Part shown: piece after piece, positions 9,724-20,200 of the stretch | Layout: each line of letters begins with the position of its first letter | Numbering within the stretch: the first letter of the stretch is position 1 | Source: Aspidiotus rigidus | Taxonomy: Eukaryota > Arthropoda > Insecta > Hemiptera > Diaspididae | Direction: 5' to 3' | Assembly (NCBI GenBank): GCA_035079385.1 | Contig: JAVHKY010000028.1 | Location: forward strand, 1,550,001-1,614,000 | Length of the DNA: 64,000 nt | Notes under the pieces: model-generated | Told to the model about the DNA's origin: nothing | The model's input: only the letters and a program-made list of their open reading frames with translations | The model's database searches: none | Translations under genes and position numbers: made by a program

Positions 9724-12700
9724 ATGAACGAGATAAACGTGAACAACGAAAGTGAGCGCAATGCCAACGCTAATGTTCCGCCTTCGTCCTCCGCAACGAC
9801 TCAACAGTTTTCAAATTTTTCGGACGATTCGGTTGGCGGTGATAATCGAAAGGGCGAAGAGCAAGCCTTTAGAAACTACGTGCATCTACAGCTAACCTGC
9901 ATCGAAGACGGGTCAAATGACCCAGACAAAACTCATTTTCAGGCAATCGATGAACTCGAGGAGTTAAGTGAGCTAAAAACAAAATTTGATAATTTTCTAG
10001 AATATCACCAAAACGAAGGTCTATTCGATTTTCGTCTAGAATTTGCGCGACGTTCACGCAACATTAAAGCCAAGTTATTACCGCTCGCTAATGCAAAACG
10101 AGCGCGAATAGAGGAAGCAACACATTCACTTCCTAAACTTGCCCCCATCGACGTTCCTAATTTCGACGGCGCCTTAGCTCGATGGGCGAGATTTAAAGAG
10201 GATTTCCTCGAATTCATAAAGTATGATTACATAAAAAACAATGACAGGGAGAAAAGAAGGTATTTGTTCAAAGCCCTGAGAGGAGACGCATTATCTCTTG
10301 TAGAAAATCTCCAAGACTGCTCCTTCGAGACTGCCTGGGACATCATTGTCAAGTTCTATGATGACCCCCTTAGACGGTCTAATTTTCACTATAAAAACTT
10401 GTTCCACCCTAATGCAAACAACCAAAAGATGAGCTTGAGAAAAAGGCTAGTTCATTTCAGGCAAAATTCCACTGGCTTATTAGCTGCCTATAATGAAAGC
10501 GAGCTTAATCCCTTCGATCAAATACTAATAAACGCATTCTTAGACGGATGCACCTCTCATTTGAAATTATCGTGGGAGCGTTATTTAGTCGAGAAAAGTT
10601 TAACAAGTTCCTTAGAACAATTCTATCGATATATCGAGTCGTTGTGTATGACTAATGAGAGAACCTTTTCTTTTAATGATAATGCCTCGCATAGTACATA
10701 TACTAGTATATTCAACAAACGTAAAGGTTTCGTGGCAATTTCACAAAGATCAAAGAATATTCAACATCCGCGATACAATACAGCTACGCGATATGATACA
10801 GTTATTAATAAACCGGATGAAATCAAAAAGTTTTGTCAAAAGTGCCGGTCAACCTCGCACTATTTAACGCATTGCCCAGATTTTTTACAGCTATCCGTAC
10901 CGAAACGAAACGAATTTGTCTCAACCAAAGAGCTCTGCAAAGTTTGTTTCCGAAGATCTTTCAAATGTACCGCTGCAGCCAATCCTAACGAACGATGCAA
11001 GATGAGACGACTCGTCTGCAAAGACTGTCACGATGATGAGCATTGTTATCTGCTCCATAATGATGATAATACGGGTAAGAATAGTTCTCTAAATCATAAC
11101 GTTTTAAATATTCAACCAATCGACCAGGAAGCAATTCCGACAACTCCTTCGCTGATAAATAAAAAATGGTACTCTTCCCAGTTGAACGAAAAAATAAAAT
11201 CTTACACTCTACTTTCGTATGACAACGAAACCTTACTATCTACAGCCGTGGTGATTTGCTCTACTGCGAGAAATCAAAGTGACACTTCCCTACAGTCACG
11301 CTCCGTTTTAGATAATGGTAGTCAATTTAATTTTATTACTACACTTCTGGCGAGGGAATTAAAATTACAAACATTTAAATTTGATTCGAATATATCTGGA
11401 GTAAACCAAGACATTCCCTTTCATTTAGATGAAGCCACGTATGTAAAAATAACATCGTCTGTGCATTCTTATTCCTGTACGATACTTTGTTTAGTCGTCG
11501 ATAATATCTTAAATTCAAATTTACCGAGTCAAAGTTTCGATATCAGCTCTTGGAAAATCCCAAAACACCTCCGTCTCGCTGACCCTAATTTTAACGTCTC
11601 CGGCGAAATAAATCTGTTACTAGGATCTGCGATATTCTGGAACATCTTAGATACTAAACGCGTAAATTTAAACGCAAACCTACCAATCCTATACAGTACT
11701 AGATTAGGGTGGATAGTAGGCGGAGAGATAAAACTAAATAATCAATCGAAAAATGAGTTTTCCTTTCTAGCATTAAATGAGCAAAATGATAAATTGTGCG
11801 AAGCGATAGAAAAATTCTGGTTTGTTGAAAACCCAAAAGATATGCGACAACCGTTAACTATAGATGAACAGGAGTGTGAGCGACTATTCACCGAGACTAT
11901 CTCGCGTAATGATGAGGGTCGATTTGTTGTGTCATTGCCCTTTAAAAATGACGTTAGTTTGCTAGGTAACTCACGAGCACTAGCGCTTAATAAATTCTCT
12001 CAATTAGAAAAAAGATTTTCGAACAACAACACGTTTAAAATTGAATATTGTAAGGTGATGAACGAATACATCCAAGCTGGATATCTAAAGGAAATAAAAG
12101 AACATGGGTTTGGCTACTATATTCCGCATCACGCAGTCAGAAAGGAAGAGTCAACCTCGACAAAATTGAGAATCGTATTAAACGCAAGTATGAAAACGAC
12201 GTCCGGTTATTCCTTAAATGACTTGTTGCATAAAGGCCCGGTTGTACAACCTGACCTCTTATCGCACTTAATCACCTTTCGTACCTATAAATATGTCTTT
12301 TCCGCCGATATACACAAAATGTACTTAAAATTCGTTTCTAATCCCGCTGACACACGTTATCAGCGTATATTTTGGCGCGATTCTCCTAGCGACGAGTTAA
12401 AGGTATATGAATTTGTTAGGTTAATCTTTGGGCTAAGACCAGCCGCCTATTTAGCTACTAGATGCCTGAAAGAATTGGCCCACACGGTCGACGATAATAA
12501 TGTTAAAACAATACTCGAGAACAACTTCTATGTTGACGACCTTTTCACTGGTTGCAATGAATTGGAAGAGTGTATTGAAGTTAGAAAACAACTAATAAAC
12601 GTACTAGCTTCAGCAGGTTTAGAATTAAAAAAGTGGTGTGCTAATACTCCAGAACTATTGCAACAGTTACCTCCAGAAGACGTCGAATGTGAATTTCCCT

Positions 12701-15192
12701 TCAGCATCGACGATCAACCGACTATAAAAAACTTAGGGCTATTGTGGCTACCGAATGCAGATCTTTTCAAATTCCGATTCTGTCCTAATAAAGCATCTGA
12801 AACTAGGACCAAACGTCAGGTCTTATCCGAGATTTCGCGATTTTTCGATCCGGTCGGATTTGTAGGGCCTCTTACAGTCAGAGCGAAAATTTTTATGCAG
12901 GAGATCTGGAAACTTAATTCTATTCAATTGCCTAAATCACATAAATCAGAAAAAACTAAATCGATAGACTGGGACGAAGAACTTCCCCACGAAACATTAA
13001 CTCAATGGAATGAATTCACAAGAGAAATAAAAGAGGTAGATCTCATAGAAATACCTAGACTCGTACTCCCGTCTGGAAAAATAAAATTCATAGAACTTCA
13101 CGGATTTAGTGACGCGTCTGTTTTAGCCTACGGGGCAGTAATTTACACAAGAATCGTAGACCACGAAGGGAATGTTAAAATATCCTTAATAGCCTCAAAG
13201 TCAAGAGTAGCCCCTCTAAAACAACTCACAATTGCTAAACTTGAGTTACGAGCAGCTTCGTTACTAGCTGATTTACAACATAAAATTGTCTCCGTTTTAG
13301 CAAAAACATTAACCATAAGTAAAATACGTCTCTGGTCAGATAGTAAAACTGTACTATCCTGGATTGGTTCGCCATCAACACGATGGAACGTGTTTGTAGC
13401 AAACCAGGTTAGTCATATACAAATGTTAACGGATGACTGCATTTGGGATTACGTAGAATCGAGTCACAATCCCGCGGACATACTGTCTCGAGGAACCACA
13501 CCAAAACAGCTATTAACCTCCAATTGGTTTACTGGCCCTCAGTGGCTTTCAGAGTCCATTGAACCATGGACAGAAATAATCTCATACACTCCAAATGCCC
13601 GTGAAACTACGGAGAGAAAAATTCTAAAAACACAATTTTCCCTGAGCGTTATCACACGCCAGAGTAATATATTTGAAATAGTTGGACTCCCAGATACAGG
13701 GAAATATTCATTTGAATTAATTTTAGGTCAAGGTTTTTCGAAGTTAGTTCGCCTCACAGCTTGGCTCTTACGATATATCCTTAATTCACAACCTCACTTT
13801 CCGAGAGTGAGCGGTTCTCTAAAGTTTTTCGAAATTCAAAATGCCACCACTCAATTAATAAAACTCTCACAACAAGAGTATTTTTCGAACGAATATAAAT
13901 GTTTAATTAAAGGAGATCCAGTAGATCCTTCCAGTGTATTAAGTAGTCTCAACGTCTTTCTCGACAATAACAACATCATCAGAGTAGGTGGTCGACTCTC
14001 AAATTCCAATCTGTCTTTCGAGCAAAAACATCCTATCGTTCTACACAATAAACATAAGTTATCTCAGTTAATCATTGCACATTATCACATATTAAATCTT
14101 CATGCAGGACCTAAGCTCCTAACATCAACAATACGTCGCCAGTACTGGATACTGAGAGTAAAGGGCTGCATTACTTCGTACGTACATAAATGTATCACTT
14201 GTACTCGTAATAAAGCCAAGGTACTAACCCAAATTATGGCAGATTTACCAGCGGCCCGAGTGAGGCTCGATAAAACATTCAACAACACAGGGATAGACTA
14301 TGCTGGTCCCGTACAAACAATAATAAAGGGAGGCCGAGGAAAACATAAAACCATAAACAAAGCCTATATAGCAATTTTCGTCTGTTTCGCCTCCAAAGCA
14401 ATTCATTTAGAGTTGGTATCAGATTTAACCACTCAAACATTTATGGCCGCTCTTGCGCGATTCACAAGTCGTAGAGGACTTCCCTCGAACTTACACTCAG
14501 ACAATGGCACGACTTTTGTTGGAGCCAATAGGGAACTAAAAGAATTATATTCGTTTCTGCATAACAACATCGAGACCATTGAGAAACTCGTCTACGCTCA
14601 AGGCATCAAATGGCATTTTATGCCACCTAGTGGTCCCCATATGGGAGGCTTATGGGAGAGTGGAGTAAGCTCGGTCAAAAAACACTTGACTGCAGTATTA
14701 CAAGATAAACCCTTTAATTTCGAAGAATATGCGACTCTCCTAGCACAAATCGAGGCTTGTCTTAACTCGAGACCTTTGTGTGAGGAATCCTCGGATCCAA
14801 ATGATCTAAATGCCTTGACTCCGGGGCACTTTCTCATAGGAGGGCCTTTAACAGCCATTCCCAGTCAAAATGTAACAAATATTCCCGAAAACCGTCTAAA
14901 GCGCTGGCAGCAGGTCCAACAAGTTACCCAAACTTTTTGGCGTCGTTGGTCTGCAGAATATCTGAACACGCTTCAACAAAGAACGAAGTGGCGTTTCGTA
15001 AAAGACGATGTGAAAATTAACGACGTAGTGATAATTTCAGAAAATAACACACCCCCTACCATCTGGAAATTAGGGCGAATATCGGAATTGCATCCTGGTA
15101 AAGATGGACAGACTAGAGTTGTCACTGTACAAACGAGAAGTGGACCTCTAAAGCGTCCTTGCTCAAAACTCGTCCTCTTACCAACCAATTGA
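9724..15192 (+). CDS. BEL/Pao Gag-Pol polyprotein (1822 aa)
   Basis: Single intact ORF. Domains in order: N-terminal gag region with the DUF1759 signature (LAPIDVPNFDGALARWARFK, ~140-160); zinc knuckle CQKCRSTSHYLTHC (~375); DUF1758-type aspartic protease with VLDNGSQ (~530), where Asn replaces the usual Ser/Thr after the catalytic Asp; reverse transcriptase with VFSADIHKMYLK (~860) and the YVDD box in NNFYVDDLFTG (~940); RNase H (FIELHGFSDAS, AKLELRAASLL, LWSDSKTVL, NPADILSRG, ~1120-1260); integrase zinc finger HYHILNLHAG...CITCTRN (~1460-1500); integrase core DDE with GIDYAGPV, LHSDNGTTF and GGLWESG (~1520-1650); C-terminal DUF5641-type region ending GPLKRPCSKLVLLP. It acts in virus-like particles to copy the element. 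No envelope-like ORF follows. Capable of activity as far as the reading frame shows. Confidence 0.95.
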   Translation: MNEINVNNESERNANANVPPSSSATTQQFSNFSDDSVGGDNRKGEEQAFRNYVHLQLTCIEDGSNDPDKTHFQAIDELEELSELKTKFDNFLEYHQNEGLFDFRLEFARRSRNIKAKLLPLANAKRARIEEATHSLPKLAPIDVPNFDGALARWARFKEDFLEFIKYDYIKNNDREKRRYLFKALRGDALSLVENLQDCSFETAWDIIVKFYDDPLRRSNFHYKNLFHPNANNQKMSLRKRLVHFRQNSTGLLAAYNESELNPFDQILINAFLDGCTSHLKLSWERYLVEKSLTSSLEQFYRYIESLCMTNERTFSFNDNASHSTYTSIFNKRKGFVAISQRSKNIQHPRYNTATRYDTVINKPDEIKKFCQKCRSTSHYLTHCPDFLQLSVPKRNEFVSTKELCKVCFRRSFKCTAAANPNERCKMRRLVCKDCHDDEHCYLLHNDDNTGKNSSLNHNVLNIQPIDQEAIPTTPSLINKKWYSSQLNEKIKSYTLLSYDNETLLSTAVVICSTARNQSDTSLQSRSVLDNGSQFNFITTLLARELKLQTFKFDSNISGVNQDIPFHLDEATYVKITSSVHSYSCTILCLVVDNILNSNLPSQSFDISSWKIPKHLRLADPNFNVSGEINLLLGSAIFWNILDTKRVNLNANLPILYSTRLGWIVGGEIKLNNQSKNEFSFLALNEQNDKLCEAIEKFWFVENPKDMRQPLTIDEQECERLFTETISRNDEGRFVVSLPFKNDVSLLGNSRALALNKFSQLEKRFSNNNTFKIEYCKVMNEYIQAGYLKEIKEHGFGYYIPHHAVRKEESTSTKLRIVLNASMKTTSGYSLNDLLHKGPVVQPDLLSHLITFRTYKYVFSADIHKMYLKFVSNPADTRYQRIFWRDSPSDELKVYEFVRLIFGLRPAAYLATRCLKELAHTVDDNNVKTILENNFYVDDLFTGCNELEECIEVRKQLINVLASAGLELKKWCANTPELLQQLPPEDVECEFPFSIDDQPTIKNLGLLWLPNADLFKFRFCPNKASETRTKRQVLSEISRFFDPVGFVGPLTVRAKIFMQEIWKLNSIQLPKSHKSEKTKSIDWDEELPHETLTQWNEFTREIKEVDLIEIPRLVLPSGKIKFIELHGFSDASVLAYGAVIYTRIVDHEGNVKISLIASKSRVAPLKQLTIAKLELRAASLLADLQHKIVSVLAKTLTISKIRLWSDSKTVLSWIGSPSTRWNVFVANQVSHIQMLTDDCIWDYVESSHNPADILSRGTTPKQLLTSNWFTGPQWLSESIEPWTEIISYTPNARETTERKILKTQFSLSVITRQSNIFEIVGLPDTGKYSFELILGQGFSKLVRLTAWLLRYILNSQPHFPRVSGSLKFFEIQNATTQLIKLSQQEYFSNEYKCLIKGDPVDPSSVLSSLNVFLDNNNIIRVGGRLSNSNLSFEQKHPIVLHNKHKLSQLIIAHYHILNLHAGPKLLTSTIRRQYWILRVKGCITSYVHKCITCTRNKAKVLTQIMADLPAARVRLDKTFNNTGIDYAGPVQTIIKGGRGKHKTINKAYIAIFVCFASKAIHLELVSDLTTQTFMAALARFTSRRGLPSNLHSDNGTTFVGANRELKELYSFLHNNIETIEKLVYAQGIKWHFMPPSGPHMGGLWESGVSSVKKHLTAVLQDKPFNFEEYATLLAQIEACLNSRPLCEESSDPNDLNALTPGHFLIGGPLTAIPSQNVTNIPENRLKRWQQVQQVTQTFWRRWSAEYLNTLQQRTKWRFVKDDVKINDVVIISENNTPPTIWKLGRISELHPGKDGQTRVVTVQTRSGPLKRPCSKLVLLPTN

Positions 15193-15439
15193 TTTGTTTC
15201 AGAATCTAAACTCGAAAAAACGAAGTCCTTGGAAGAAAAAACCGAATGATCAATTGGAGAAATATTTGGTCGTCGAAATTAGAAGAATTTATTGTTTATA
15301 ACACATAACACAAGAATGAGAATTTATTTAAGATAATTATTCATAATAGAAGAGAACAAATTCATTTTGCGCAATCTATTAATAAAGAAATAAAAGTAAA
15401 ATTATTTCTGTAATACCCCTTTCCTTGAGGTCCTACCTC

Positions 15440-15452
15440 AAGGGGGGGAGGA
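15440..15452 (+). promoter_or_regulatory. Polypurine tract
   Basis: AAGGGGGGGAGGA lies directly before the 3' LTR and would prime plus-strand synthesis. Confidence 0.85.
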
Positions 15453-15644
15453 TGTTCAATCTATACCGCCGTAAGATAAGAGAGAGTACGATTTTATACC
15501 TGAAAAGAGGGTATACACATAGATAAGCAAAAACCTACCCCATGCTGCGCACAACTCACTCGCTTTCTAGAGTTTCTATTGAAAATGTAAAACCCGTCTT
15601 TCACGGCGATCAGTAGGAAATAAAACAACGCACGAGAATGTACA
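15453..15644 (+). repeat. 3' LTR of the BEL/Pao element
   Basis: 192 bp, the same ends as the 5' LTR plus AACGCACGA before GAATGTACA. Followed by the TTAGT duplication at 15645-15649. Confidence 0.92.
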
Positions 15645-15679
15645 TTAGTTTTATTTAGTTACAGCTACTCCAGTTGTAC

Positions 15680-15740
15680 TTTTACCCCTGAAGAAGAAGC
15701 GCGTCGCTTCGAAACGTCGGGTTTAAAATAAATCTTTGTA
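15680..15740. repeat. Penelope-type terminal fragment
   Basis: CCCTGAAGAAGAAGCGCGTC, then GCTTCGAAACGTCGGG, is the C-TGAAGA...CGAAACGTCGG signature seen at the ends of Penelope-like elements (compare CCGAAGATGGTATACG ... CCGAAACGTCGG at 55.9 and 56.5 kb). It resembles a degenerate hammerhead core, as known for Penelope termini. No protein-coding part is attached. Confidence 0.5.
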
Positions 15741-15854
15741 TATCGACGCCAGTGCCGAAAAATCTCTCTTTTTACTGTTAAAAGTACCGTCGAGACTATT
15801 ATCTTTTCTTTCAACTTCTATAAGATACAACGTTTACGTATAAAATGTTTCAAG

Positions 15855-16068
15855 TATAGGGTTCTTCCTCTATTTCATATTGCATACTCGTTTGCCTGAT
15901 TCTTATTGTAGTGGTACTTCATGTACATTGGTCGTATGGCACGGGAATGGATATGCGATTATTGCATATTCAATTCCCCTACCATAAGACCAATCTAAAG
16001 CAAATAGTATTACAATAAGAATCAGGCAAACGAGTATGCAATATGACATATAAGGGAAGAACCCTATA
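15855..16068. repeat. Near-perfect 214-bp foldback element
   Basis: The left arm TATAGGGTTCTTCC, CATATTGCATACTCGTTTGC, CTGATTCTTATTGTA is matched on the right by TACAATAAGAATCAGGCAAA, CGAGTATGCAATATG and GGAAGAACCCTATA. Inner parts (ACATTGGTCGTATGG / TACCATAAGACCAAT) also pair, so almost the whole element forms one hairpin. Non-coding MITE-like element just upstream of the first recognised SLC33A1-like exon. Confidence 0.85.
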
Positions 16069-16148
16069 GCTCAAATAATGATGGATGACCAACTTTTTAT
16101 ATTTTTCTCAAGATGCTTACGTTTTCAGAAAGTAATATATTATTGTAG

Positions 16149-18557
16149 TCACCGTGGTAGTTTTCATTTTCAAGAAAGAAATTACTTCCGTCAGCGAACT
16201 CGAAACACGTATGAGTGCGACAGCATTCTACGCAGTGTTGTGGAAGATCATAAAAATTGAAAAAATATGAACTGTCGGCCTGTTCATGTTTACTGTTTGG
16301 GTAAGTCTACAAAGGTAGGAAGGGTAAATAATATGTAATTTGAAGAACGCAATGCATCAGACAAAGTACAGTGACAGTACTTTCATAATTATGTAGATTA
16401 GTTCTGGACCCATAGCATTGGGCCTGCAAAAATTTTGGATGCTGGAGTATCTCAAAATGTATTTGCTCTTTTGGGTGCACCCGTTACGCCATTCACGTTA
16501 ATTTCGCCTGACTTGCGGGGTCATTTTCTTATAAGTCCACGACAAATACGGGCCGTCCTTTCTTTCTGTTTTTTGAGGTATACTTGTAATTGGAATGAAA
16601 TAAAATGCAGGAGAGACAGTACATTTGTAGCTTGTCCCTAAGGTGCTAGAACCTCCTTATTCTCGATTTTGGCGTTCAGAGGTTGATTGAATAATCCGAA
16701 CTATAGTATCTGAGGTTGGTTGTTTGCTTCTTTATTAGATTATTTCTAACGGGACAAAAAAAAACAGTAATCTTCATTATGACCACCTAGTGAAGTCGAG
16801 TGCATCACTTTAGTCTTCAGTCCTAAATGATCTCCAACTATTAATATTTTTGTAATGTTCATTAGTGAAGGTAGGATCTATAACCGCGATTCTTTATTTC
16901 ACTTGTTAGTTTGGAAAAGAAGCTCTTACCCCTCCCTTCCTGTCCACACATATCAAATTCTGCCTCTTACCCCTCCCTTCCTGTCCACACATATCAAATT
17001 CTGCCTTCTCACTTTTAGATGTTTAATATCGTACACCTAACAAAAATAGGCTTTAGACTAAGCCTAAACTAAGCGGTGAAAGACCACTTCCTATTCAATG
17101 ATATTAGAGGTCCATGTACTAATAGAATAGATTGGTACAAATGAAATAGATGTGTGTGTTTTTTTTTAGACTAATGAATAATATCTCCTATGCTTTGTAC
17201 GTATCTTTAATTTCCCAAACAAAAAATGAAAGCAATGTCTCACCAACGTGGTACCATTGGTCGCTGTTTTTTGTCCACAATTTTGATGGGGTATGTCTCA
17301 TGATCTATTTTGGAGAAACTGATCGAGGGTTTAAAATTAATGTGACAATTTATTGTTGCAGATAATCGGTTTCATGATGGTGACAGCGATACAAGGTTTC
17401 AGCGCTCGTGTCAGTGACCCTCGATTTGGCGGAGTTTACATGACGTTTTCGCTGAGTAATATCAGTTTTCCTTGGATTTCCACGGCATCCTTGTGGTTAG
17501 TCGATCCATCGACGGTCAAGTCTTGCAGGACAGATATTGAAAAAGGATCCGAGGTAGGTACTATTTTCTCGTTGAAAGTCATTTCGATGGTGCTAATCTT
17601 TTTACAAAAAACAAAATATGTTCTTGATATCATGTTTCTGAAAAATTTACGGAATGTTTTCAAGTCTGAGAATAGATCAGTGAGAATATGAACTCCGTGA
17701 AAAATCGGAAAGTGAAATTTTTTCTGAGAAGAAATAAGTTCAAAATTCACGTGAGGGGCGATTATTTTTACCCGGAAACGCAATGATCTTTGCTCCTTGT
17801 GTTATTCTTATGTGCGTAGGCCAAACGCTAGGTAGTCTCACTCACAGTGATCCACTGTGTGACATCATCAGAGAATTACTTTATTCACTTCCACCTTCTC
17901 TTATTAGAATTGGACGTTTTTTTTCTTTCTTTCAACGAAAGCTACGACGAAGCGTTTTCTTTTTTTTTTATGGTACAAGAGATAAACGACTATCCTTCTA
18001 AACTGACCGTTTTAACGAGTCTATTAGTAGCTTAATCGCCAGCTATCTCACAGCTTTGAGATTTGCGGTTTGAGTCTCATGACCCTCGTGGTTCAATAAA
18101 TAAAGTAAAATGAAGACCAAATTCTTAAAGAAGACTGATTAATAAAGAAACTAACAGAAAAGTAGAATGAAGGATTGAAAAAGTGAACAGTTAACAAAAG
18201 AGTAGCTAAACAAATTAGAGATGATCAGAAAAACGTTGCAAAGAAGTACCTTTGTGGCATGAGTTGGAAAAAAAAATTCAAAATATTACTTTTCGAAGAA
18301 ATGAAATTTGAAGAATGGTGAAAGAGACATGAGATTATCTGGTTAATTTTATCTTATTCAACTTGAGGGAGCTACGAACTCAATTTCCTGAAAAGTACTC
18401 AAAAGCCTTTGAGAAAGGAGAGAAAGAAACGCGCTTTTAAAATTTATTCAATTTGTTTTTTTACAATACACAGATACGCAGTACAATAGTGGATGGATTT
18501 TACATCAAAACTGCAATTCGTACATTCATAGAGGCTTCTTGGCTGATTTGGGGATGA
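16149..18557 (+). pseudogene. SLC33A1-like acetyl-CoA transporter, 3' half, with a stop
   Basis: Five plus-strand exons join in phase: 16149-16300, 16402-16577, 17170-17290, 17362-17553 and 18474-18557. Translation follows the SLC33A1 (AT-1) order: VTVVVFIFKKE...AVLWKIIKIEKI; AKILDAGVSQNVFALLGAPV with TLISPDLRGHFLISPRQIR; RLMNNISYALYVSL...YHWSLFFV; GFSARVSDPRFGGVYMTFSL with ASLWLVDPSTVKSC; and IVDGFYIKTAIRTF ending with W-L-I-W-G-stop. SLC33A1 moves acetyl-CoA into the ER/Golgi lumen through about 11-12 membrane helices; SDP-x-x-GG-x-YMT is its signature. The first exon contains an in-frame TGA at 16268-16270, and the Cys-rich luminal loop near the C-terminus is shortened. The N-terminal half was not found upstream (foldback and BEL/Pao lie there). 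Either a decaying copy or a gene with an assembly error. The first exon's acceptor is the weakest part of the model. Confidence 0.75.
16923..17004. repeat. Two tandem 41-bp units
   Basis: CTCTTACCCCTCCCTTCCTG followed by TCCACACATATCAAATTCTGC is present twice in direct succession, identical as far as I can see. It lies in an intron of the SLC33A1-like gene. Confidence 0.9.
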
Positions 18558-19129
18558 AAGCTGTTTCCCAACTTGGATAAATTGGACTCATCGTCTCACG
18601 CTGTGAAGCTAGAACTGTGCTATAAGTGCAATCTTCTGTTGATGGTTATATTTATGAGGAAGAGATTGCCTCTTAAACTTGAACTCAGCAATATAAGCGT
18701 TGAATTTTCATTTATAAATAAAATATATTATTGTTTGTATTATGATAATTTTTCTTCAATTAGAGGAGCAAGCAGTCAATATAATTATACGTACGTTGTT
18801 CACATTTCACTCATATTGATCACATTTTTAGTAGCCTAAGAATCGACGTCGAAATGCAGTCAACATGATATTGGACAAAATGTTTTCTGAGTCGACGATA
18901 TTTCAACATCAAATCGTTGGACTTGTACGCGAATCGATGTAGCGCTATTCTATTAAAGACGAGAGGCTGCAACATTAGGGAAGATGAAAGGGGAGGTATG
19001 TCGCTAGGTACTGGTGAAAGTCCCCAACTTTTTTTCGGCGTGTTAATGACTTTCTAAACTTTCAAATGCTTTGTTCTCAAAAAACACGTTTTTGTGAGTT
19101 ACAGGGCTCAATTTTACAACTTTTTCCAA
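18558..19129. other. No gene recognised
   Basis: Downstream flank of the SLC33A1-like gene. AT-rich, with no recognisable coding sequence or element. Confidence 0.3.
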
Positions 19130-19760
19130 AGAAGTTAATATTCCTCTCGGCCCCCTTGAAGAGCCATGAGATTTTTTTCAGGATTCTTTCTGAGTTCTAC
19201 GGTTAATTTCTTACAAGAATCCGTTTAAATTATTTCGAAAAAGCATATTTTTTACTTCGAATTTTGGGGGTTTGAGTCCTCTCACCCCCTCCCAGAGACC
19301 TCCAGGAATTTTTTTACCATTTTTTCCTAATTCAACGGTAAATTCTACATAAGAATCTGTTGAACTTTTAAAGAAAAAATGCAAACATAAATTTTTCATT
19401 TTTTTTCAGGGTTTGTGCCCCTCTCAACCTCCTCCGAGACTCTCAGGGATTTTTTCTCCATTTTTCTCGGATTTCGCGTTAAATTCTACTTCGGAACCCA
19501 TTAGGATTTTTCTAAAAAACACAAAATATTTTTCTATCAATTGGGGGGGGGGGGAAGCCGCTGGGCCCTTTGGACGATTGGAAGAATATTTTTAGTATTT
19601 TTCCCAAATTCTACGAAAAATTTCATAAGGATATTCGTGAATATATGTTGAAATATGTCACTTCATTCTTATCAGACCCTCGACGTCCGTAAAATATCGG
19701 AAGTTTTTTTTTGATAGTTCATTTTCGAATTTGGCGGTCCGAATTTCATAAGGATCCACA
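19130..19760. repeat. Degenerate tandem array, about 130-140-bp units
   Basis: A C-rich block (CCTCTCGGCCCCCTTGAAG; CCTCTCACCCCCTCCCAGAG; CCCCTCTCAACCTCCTCCGA; GCCGCTGGGCCCTTTGGA) followed by an ATTTTT run, a TTCTAC-GTTAAATT-like block and GAATCC/T recurs at about 19143, 19280, 19420, 19555 and more weakly 19680. Units are strongly diverged. Non-coding. Confidence 0.55.
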
Positions 19761-20200
19761 TAAATTGCGAACCAAAAGGAATATTTCGGTCCTTTATATG
19801 CAAAAACTACTTCCAGTTCGGCAACCCGCCATTACGTGGCCCCTATGAGGTTCGGACCGTGGCGCCATGGCTGAAATTTTTTGTCCAAGCATCCTAAATG
19901 TTCGTTCCAGATTTCATGATTTTAACATGAAATGCGAGGTCAAATTGTCTACCTCCCGGACTATACTCATGCCCTGCTACATCACAATGTGAATAAAGGA
20001 AAACGAATTCTCATTAATGGAAATAATTTTTGAAAGAATATAAAATATATATCATTTTTGTAAAGTTAGTGATAGAAATAAAAAAATAAGATGAATTACA
20101 TGCAATAAAATTGAGCACGCGAAATTTGAAAAAATGAATTTCAAAGTACCTAATATAAGACGCTAATATTTAAAGTTATGTGCCACCTTTACCAGGTTGT

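Larger units (their letters stand above)
9428..15644 (+). mobile_element. Complete BEL/Pao LTR retrotransposon
   Basis: A 6217-bp element bounded by near-identical LTRs (9428-9611 and 15453-15644), each starting TGTTCAATC and ending GAATGTACA, and by a 5-bp target duplication TTAGT (9423-9427 and 15645-15649), as is typical of BEL/Pao. A primer binding site follows the 5' LTR, a polypurine tract precedes the 3' LTR, and one uninterrupted 1822-codon ORF lies between. The LTRs differ by a few substitutions and a 9-bp indel near the 3' end (AACGCACGA only in the 3' LTR), so insertion is fairly recent. The 3' side abuts a Penelope-type terminal fragment. Confidence 0.95.
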
